Of a stretch of DNA of 37,849 nucleotides, positions 28,326-37,849 are shown piece after piece. A model generated the notes under the pieces. It did not search any database. It was not told where the DNA came from and saw only the letters and a program-made list of their open reading frames with translations. Origin of the DNA: Gemmatimonadota bacterium (GTDB lineage Bacteria > Gemmatimonadota > Gemmatimonadetes > Gemmatimonadales > JACORV01); NCBI GenBank assembly GCA_016179225.1, contig JACORV010000122.1:1-37849 (forward strand), in the 5' to 3' direction. The position numbers and the translations under genes are program-made. Each line of letters opens with the position of its first letter. Positions within the stretch are counted from its first letter, which is position 1.

Positions 28326-29600
28326 GCCCACGGCAACACCCGCCGCTCCGCCGACCGCCTCCGCCCCGGCGGCGAAGGCCCCGCCCCCCACCGCCTTCTT
28401 CCAGAAGGCCATCAAGACGATGGTGGAGAAGAAGGGATCGGACCTCCTCCTCAAGGTGGGCCGCGCCCCGACGGTGCGGGTGGCGGGTGATCTGGAGCAG
28501 ATGGACCTGCCGCCGCTCTCGCCTGCGGACCTGAAGGCGCTGGCCGAGCAGCTGCTGCAGCCCAGGCAGCTCAAGGAGTTCATGGAGACGAAGGAGGCGG
28601 ACTTCGCCATCGGCGTGCCGGGGGTGGGCCGCTTCCGCGTCAACGTGTACTGGCAGCGCGGGACCCTCGCCTTCGCGTTCCGCGTCATCCCTTACGAGGT
28701 CAAGACGATCGAGGAGCTGCGGCTCCCCAAGATCCTCGAGGAGATCGCCGTCAAGCCGCGCGGGTTGGTACTGGTCACCGGCGTCACCGGCAGCGGCAAG
28801 TCCACCGCGCTCGCTGCGATGATCAACCACATCAACACCACGCGCCGCGTCAACATCATCACCATCGAGGACCCCATCGAGTTCCTCCACCGGGACCTCA
28901 ACTCGATCGTGAACCAGCGCGAGGTGGGCGCCGACACGCTGTCGTTTCACGCGGCGCTGAAGCACATCCTGCGGCAGAACCCGGACGTGATCCTGATCGG
29001 CGAGATCCGCGACATGGAGACGCTGGACGTCGCCCTCAAGGCGGCGGACACCGGCCACCTGGTCTTCGCCACCCTGCACACCACGGACGCGACGCAGACC
29101 GTCAACCGCGTGATCTCGTTCTACCCGCCGCACCAGCACGAGGAGATCCGGCACCTGCTCTCCACGGCGCTGCAGGCCGTGGTGTCCCTGCGCCTGGCCC
29201 CCCGGAAGGAGGGGAACGGCCGGGTGGCGGCGTGCGAGGTACTGATCAACACGGCCGCGGTGCGCGACAACATCCGCGACGTGAAGGCGTCGCTCAACAT
29301 CCCGGACCTCATCAAGGAAGGCACGGTGCAGTACGGGATGCAGTCGTTCGACCAGAGCCTGATGCGCTGGTACACGATGGGCGAGATCTCGCTGGAGACG
29401 GCGCTGTTCTACTGCTCCAACCCGACCGAATTCTCGCTGCAGATCCAGGGCATCGCGGCCTCGAGCGACCGGACGTTCGAGGGCTTCCAGGAGGAGAAGA
29501 AGGGCGCGTTCGATCCGAAGACGATCCCGCCGCAGGACAAGGGCGGCCGCGGCTCTGGGAGCGACCTGCCCGGGCTGAGCAGAGACCCGCTCCAGCACTG

Positions 29601-29601
<1 letters not shown>
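28318..29601 (+). CDS. pilT: Type IV pilus retraction ATPase PilT/PilU
   Basis: [17 protein letters not shown] Walker [49 protein letters not shown]. Confidence 0.93.
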
Positions 29602-30955
<1,354 letters not shown>

Positions 30956-30959
<4 letters not shown>

Positions 30960-31708
30960 AGATCGACGTGTTCTTCACGCCGGTCGGCCTCAACCCCTCG
31001 GACTTGGCGGGACGGACCGTCGTGGTGCTGGACGTGCTGCGCGCCACCACGACCATCACCGTCGCGCTGGCGGGCGGCGCCAAGGCGGTGCTCCCCGCGG
31101 CCTCGACCGAGGAGGCGCTGCGGATCGCGCAGAACCTGGAGCGCGACGACGTGCTGCTGGCCGGTGAGCGGCGGGCGGTGCGCATCCCCGGCTTCGCGCT
31201 CGGCAATTCGCCGCAGGAGTTCGCGTCCGAAGCGGTGCGCGGCAAGACGATCGTCATGACGACGACCAACGGGACGCAGGCCCTGATCGCGGCGCAGGGA
31301 GCGCGCGAGGTGGTCGTCGGCGCGGCGGTCAACTTCGCCCTGGTCGTGCAGCGCGCGCGCGCGGCTCTCGAGCAGCACAGCGACCTGGTCATGCTGTGCG
31401 CCGGCCGCGAGCGGCAGTTCGCCCTCGAGGACGCCTTCGCCGCCGGGCGACTCACCAAGGTGCTGCTCCCCGAGGGCGGCTTGAGGCGCGTGGAGGTGAA
31501 CGACGGCGCGCTCGCCTCGCTCGAGATCGCCCGCCACTTCGGGGAGCGCTGGCTCCGCGCGCTCAGGGCCAGCGCGCACGGCCGCGAGCTGGCGGAGCTG
31601 GGGTTCCGTGAGGACGTCAAAGCCTGCGCCGAAGAGAACACCCACCCGGTGCTCCCGCTGTACGCGGATCGGAGGATCACCGCTCATCGACCCCCGAACG
31701 AAGGATGA
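30956..31708 (+). CDS. comB: 2-phosphosulfolactate phosphatase family protein
   Basis: [69 protein letters not shown] start overlapping accC stop. Confidence 0.88.
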
Positions 31709-33920
31709 TCTCCGGGCCATCGCGGCCCTGCTCGCGGGCGCGTTCCTCGCGCTCGCGACGCTGCCGCCGCCGGTCTCGGTAACCGGCCCTGCCGGCGTCG
31801 CGATAGGCGGCGCCCTGCGCGAGTGGTTCGGCCTCGGCGCCGCCGCCTTTCCCCTCGTCCCCCTCTTCTGGGCCGTCGCCCTCTTCGGTCACTTCGAACG
31901 ATCGCTCGGCAAGCGCGTCACCGTCCTGCTCCTCGGCCTCGCGCTCACCGTGCCGTTCACCGCGGGCGCCATCTACCAGTACACGGACCCCGCCGCCCGA
32001 GCGCTCCTCGCGCAGCACCAGCCGCCGGAGCACTTCGCGCCGGCGGGCCTGGTCGGCCTCTTCCTCGCGTACTATCTGCGCGTGGTAGGTCCGATCGGAG
32101 AAGGGCTGCTTGCCCTCGGCGCGTTCTCGGCGCTGACGGTGTCCACGGTCGGGTGGAATCCGTTAGGCCGTTTGAAGAAGCGACAAATGGAGGCCGGCGA
32201 GGCTGAGCCCGGGGGCGGCGCCGAGGCGAGCACTGTCGGGGCGCAGCCCGGCGCCGCTCCCGGGCTCAGCGAGCCGGCGGAAGATGTTTTTGGCGAAGGG
32301 GAGGAGAAGCCCGCACCCAGGCCGAAGGGCACGAAGAAGCCCAAGCTCACGCTGATCAAGGGCGGCGAGCCGGGCTCCGCGCCGGCCGAGCTGCTGCCGC
32401 CGATCGAGCTGCTGAACCCGCCGACGGCCGAGTCCGCCAACTTCGAGTCCGAGCTCGACCGGCAGCAGCAGATCCTGCTCGAGACGCTGCGGCAGTTCAA
32501 GGTCGAAGGGACGCCCAGCGGGCGCACCACCGGTCCCGTGGTGACGCAGTTCGAGATCGTCCCCGCGCCCGGCGTGAAGGTGGGACGGATCGCCGCGCTC
32601 GCGGACGACCTCGCCCTGGCGATGAAGGCGCAGTCCGTCCGCATCGTGGCGCCGATCCCGGGGAAGGGCGCCGTCGGGGTCGAGGTGCCGAACCCCACGC
32701 CGCGCGTGGTCGGCTTCCGGGAACTGCTCGAGACGCCGCACTGGGAGAGCGCGAGCGAGAAGCTCTTCGTGCCCATCGTCCTGGGCAGGAACCTCGAAGG
32801 CCGTCCGATCATCGCCGACCTGGCGAAGATGCCGCACCTGCTGATCGCCGGAGCCACGGGCTCGGGGAAGTCGGTCTGCATCAACGCCATCGTCACGAGC
32901 TTCCTGTACCGCTACACCCCGACCGAGCTCAAGATGATCATGATCGACCCGAAGATGGTCGAGCTGTCGATGTACAACGCCCTGCCGCACCTCCTGCACA
33001 GCGTCGTGACGGACAACAGGGATGCGGCGAAGGTGCTGAAGTGGGCGGTGTGGGAGATGCAGGACCGCTACGAGCTGCTTCACGCGAACGGCGCGCGCAA
33101 CCTCGTCGACTTCAACCGGAAGTTCGACGAGGGCCGGGAGCTCAAGACGCCGAAGGACGAGCCGTACCAGGGCGGGCCGCTCCCGTACATCGTGCTCATC
33201 GTGGATGAGCTGGCGGACCTCATCATGACCGTGCAGGCCGAGGTCGAGACGCCGCTGGCGCAGCTCGCGCAGAAGGCCCGGGCGATCGGCATCCACCTGA
33301 TCCTCGCCACGCAGCGCCCGTCGGTGAACGTGATCACCGGCCTCATCAAGGCCAACTTCCCGAGCCGGATCGGGTTCCGCGTGGCGTCCAAGATCGACAG
33401 CCGGACCATCCTCGATCAGAACGGTGCGGAGGCCCTTCTCGGCAACGGCGACATGCTCTTCATGCCGCCCGGCAAGAGCGACTTGATACGGATCCAGGGC
33501 GCGTTCATCGCCACCGAAGAGACGGAGCGGCTGATGCACTGGTTCGACGCGCGGCGCGAGGAGCGGATCGCGGCGGCGCGCGAGGAGGCCGCGGCCGAAG
33601 AAGAGCCGTTCGCCGCCGAGCGCGACATCCTCGCGGAAGTGGATCAGCGCCTGGCGCTCGAGGAAGGCGCGGGCGAGATCGAGGGCGGGACCGCGCAGGG
33701 GGAGCGCGACCCGCTCTTCCGGCAGGCGGCCGAGATCTGCATCCAGAACCAGAAGGGCTCGACGTCGTTGCTCCAGCGCCGCCTCGGCATCGGCTACGGA
33801 CGGGCCGCGCGCATCATCGACCAGCTCTACGACGCGGGGATCCTGGGACCGGAGGACGGGTCGAAGCCGAGGGAAGTGCTGGTGGGGTTGGAGAGTCTGG
33901 ATCGGATCATCGGGGAGTGA
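31608..33920 (+). CDS. ftsK: DNA translocase FtsK/SpoIIIE (start codon uncertain)
   Basis: Membrane N-terminus, LLIAGATGSGKSVCINAIVTSFLYRYTPTELKMIMIDPKMVELSMYNALPHLL, C-terminal winged-helix gamma domain QNQKGSTSLLQRRLGIGYGRAARIIDQL. Confidence 0.94.
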   Translation: MRTSKPAPKRTPTRCSRCTRIGGSPLIDPRTKDDLRAIAALLAGAFLALATLPPPVSVTGPAGVAIGGALREWFGLGAAAFPLVPLFWAVALFGHFERSLGKRVTVLLLGLALTVPFTAGAIYQYTDPAARALLAQHQPPEHFAPAGLVGLFLAYYLRVVGPIGEGLLALGAFSALTVSTVGWNPLGRLKKRQMEAGEAEPGGGAEASTVGAQPGAAPGLSEPAEDVFGEGEEKPAPRPKGTKKPKLTLIKGGEPGSAPAELLPPIELLNPPTAESANFESELDRQQQILLETLRQFKVEGTPSGRTTGPVVTQFEIVPAPGVKVGRIAALADDLALAMKAQSVRIVAPIPGKGAVGVEVPNPTPRVVGFRELLETPHWESASEKLFVPIVLGRNLEGRPIIADLAKMPHLLIAGATGSGKSVCINAIVTSFLYRYTPTELKMIMIDPKMVELSMYNALPHLLHSVVTDNRDAAKVLKWAVWEMQDRYELLHANGARNLVDFNRKFDEGRELKTPKDEPYQGGPLPYIVLIVDELADLIMTVQAEVETPLAQLAQKARAIGIHLILATQRPSVNVITGLIKANFPSRIGFRVASKIDSRTILDQNGAEALLGNGDMLFMPPGKSDLIRIQGAFIATEETERLMHWFDARREERIAAAREEAAAEEEPFAAERDILAEVDQRLALEEGAGEIEGGTAQGERDPLFRQAAEICIQNQKGSTSLLQRRLGIGYGRAARIIDQLYDAGILGPEDGSKPREVLVGLESLDRIIGE
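32202..32270 (+). repeat. In-frame palindrome in the ftsK linker
   Basis: GCTGAGCCCGGGGGCGGCGCCG (32202-32223) / CGGCGCCGCTCCCGGGCTCAGC (32249-32270): 22-nt arms, 21 Watson-Crick pairs plus one G.U-type, 25-nt loop. Confidence 0.85.
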
Positions 33921-33923
33921 CGG

Positions 33924-34020
33924 GGGAGCCGGGAGCCGGGAGCGGTACCTTTCGGTGCCGTTCAGGTAACGGGGCGCCGGACCGGCACACGGATGGTACG
34001 GCTCCCTGCTCCCGGCTCCC
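33924..34020. repeat. Long hairpin built of GGGAGCC words between ftsK and yraN
   Basis: GGGAGCCGGGAGCCGGGAGC (33924-33943) vs GCTCCCGGCTCCC (34008-34020); pairing continues inward (CGGTACC...CGGTGCCG vs CCGGCACACGGATGGTACG). Confidence 0.85.
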
Positions 34021-34092
34021 TTTGCATCACTTTCGCCACGTCCTGCGCACGAATGGTTATGTGCAATCGGACCGTGCCGTTAGCTTGGCCCC

Positions 34093-34476
34093 GTGCTCAA
34101 GTCCGATCCTTCCACCTGGACCGATGCGCGCCACCGCGACGGCGTGGCCGCCGAGGTGCTCGTCGCCCGAATGCTGCGCCAGCAGGGGTACGAGATTCTC
34201 GAGCACCGGTTCCGCCACCATCGCCACGACGTGGACCTGGTCGCCCGACGCGGCGCCGTCGTGGTCTTCGTGGAGGTCAAGGCGCGGGCTGATGACCGCT
34301 ACGGCGCGCCGATGGAGAGCGTGACCCCCCGCAAGCGCCTCGAGCTGGTGCGCGCCGCCAGCGCCTGGTTGCAGCGTCACGGACGGCCGGGAGACAGCTG
34401 CCGGTTCGACGTCGTCGCCGTCCAGGGGGACCGGGTCGAATGGCTCCAGTCGGCGTTCCGCCCGGGCTGGCGCTAA
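34093..34476 (+). CDS. yraN: UPF0102 family protein YraN (putative endonuclease-like)
   Basis: AAEVLVARMLRQQGYEILEHRFRHHRHDVDLVARRGAVVVFVEVKARADDRYG. Confidence 0.9.
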   Translation: MLKSDPSTWTDARHRDGVAAEVLVARMLRQQGYEILEHRFRHHRHDVDLVARRGAVVVFVEVKARADDRYGAPMESVTPRKRLELVRAASAWLQRHGRPGDSCRFDVVAVQGDRVEWLQSAFRPGWR

Positions 34477-34501
34477 TGCGGTTTCGGTATATATTCGGGG
34501 C

Positions 34502-34589
34502 GTTGGGTTTTGGGTTTTGGGTGTTGGCAAGCGGTGCTCACCGGCCGCCGTGCGCCACGCCCCCCAACACCCAACCCCCGTTACCCAAC
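34502..34589. repeat. GGGTTTT/GGGTGTTGG inverted word array in the recA leader
   Basis: GTTGGGTTTTGGGTTTTGGGTGTTGG (34502-34527) vs CCAACACCCAACCCCCGTTACCCAAC (34564-34589), 21/26 complementary; TATATT (34490-34495) immediately upstream. Confidence 0.8.
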
Positions 34590-34611
34590 ACCCTTCTCTT
34601 CTGAGGTCCCG

Positions 34612-35655
<1,044 letters not shown>

Positions 35656-36288
35656 GTGGCGGACGTCACGGCGCTGGCGCCGGAGCCCGCGGGCAGCGGG
35701 ATCCGCGTCGAGGTGGACGGCGGGCCGTTCGCCACGGTGTCCGCCGAGGACGTCCGCGAGCTCCGGCTCGCGGTGGGAGAGGCGCTCGACGACGGGCGCC
35801 TCTCGTCGCTGGTGGCGCGAGCCGAGGTCTTTTCGGCGCGCACGGTGGCGCTGCGCATCCTGGCGGCCCGCGCGCTCCCCTCGCGCGAAGTGGCGCGCCG
35901 GCTGATGCGGAAGGGGCACGCGCGCGAGGCGGCCGAGGCTGCGGTGCGCGCGCTGGTGGAGGTGAGGCTGATCGACGACGCCGAGTTCGCGCGGCACTAC
36001 GCGCGGACCCGTGCGCGCCGCTCGCGGTTCGGGCCGGGCCGTCTGGCGGGGGACCTGCGGCGCCTGGGCCTAGCCGAGCGCGAGGCGGAGGCGGCGGTGC
36101 GGGACGCGCTGGCGGACGACGGCATCGACCCCGGGGCGCTGCTGCGCGAGGCGGCCGCGAAGAAGATGCGCGCGCTCGCCGGGCTCGACGCTGCCACCAA
36201 GCGACGCCGTCTCAAGGCCTATCTCCTGCGTCGCGGATTCGCCGTGACCGACGTCATCGAGGTGGTGAAGGAGGCGCTGGCGGGCTAG
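35656..36288 (+). CDS. recX: Regulatory protein RecX
   Basis: ALRILAARALPSREVARRLMRKGHAREAAEAAVRALVEVRLIDDAEFARHYARTRA; directly downstream of recA. Confidence 0.9.
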   Translation: MADVTALAPEPAGSGIRVEVDGGPFATVSAEDVRELRLAVGEALDDGRLSSLVARAEVFSARTVALRILAARALPSREVARRLMRKGHAREAAEAAVRALVEVRLIDDAEFARHYARTRARRSRFGPGRLAGDLRRLGLAEREAEAAVRDALADDGIDPGALLREAAAKKMRALAGLDAATKRRRLKAYLLRRGFAVTDVIEVVKEALAG

Positions 36289-36302
36289 ATTTTGCAGGCT
36301 CT

Positions 36303-37849
<1,547 letters not shown>

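Noticed and set aside
31608-31708. 100-nt comB/ftsK overlap as a genuine overprinted region
   Set aside because: Most likely a start-codon ambiguity for ftsK; no good alternative ATG/GTG was seen closer, so the start is left uncertain rather than claimed as overprinting.

Overview
GC-rich bacterial chromosome segment (gene content and style suggest Gemmatimonadota; this is inference) carrying about 35 mostly housekeeping genes: uvrB(partial)-tsaE-tsaB-rimI-ssb-LysM, an NAD-dependent epimerase, a complete tolQ-tolR-tolA/tonB-tolB-pal-cpoB cluster, tatC, an lptD-like gene, an Fn3-like lipoprotein, hutU-hutI, TPR protein, polyprenyl synthase, tatA, ppiD(-), a second TPR protein, aroQ-pepP-accB-pilT-accC-comB-ftsK, yraN, recA-recX and alaS (partial). 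Three non-routine signals stand out. (1) A family of about 75-97 bp GC-rich palindromic elements sits in frame inside protein genes: one copy in hutI and two in alaS. The copies share a 20-nt apical loop (identical in two copies), have copy-specific stems with compensatory changes, and are all read in the same frame, giving peptide core GRTAR(R/T)AP. Further, probably different, in-frame palindromes lie in linkers of ftsK and accB. (2) Intergenic regions and gene starts are populated by short tandem 'word' arrays. Each locus has its own word, and several are arranged as inverted arrays forming long hairpins; some arrays are translated into signal peptides or N-termini. (3) hutU is interrupted by a single in-frame TAG with the rest of the frame intact. 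No tRNA, rRNA, CRISPR array, transposase or integrase was identified.
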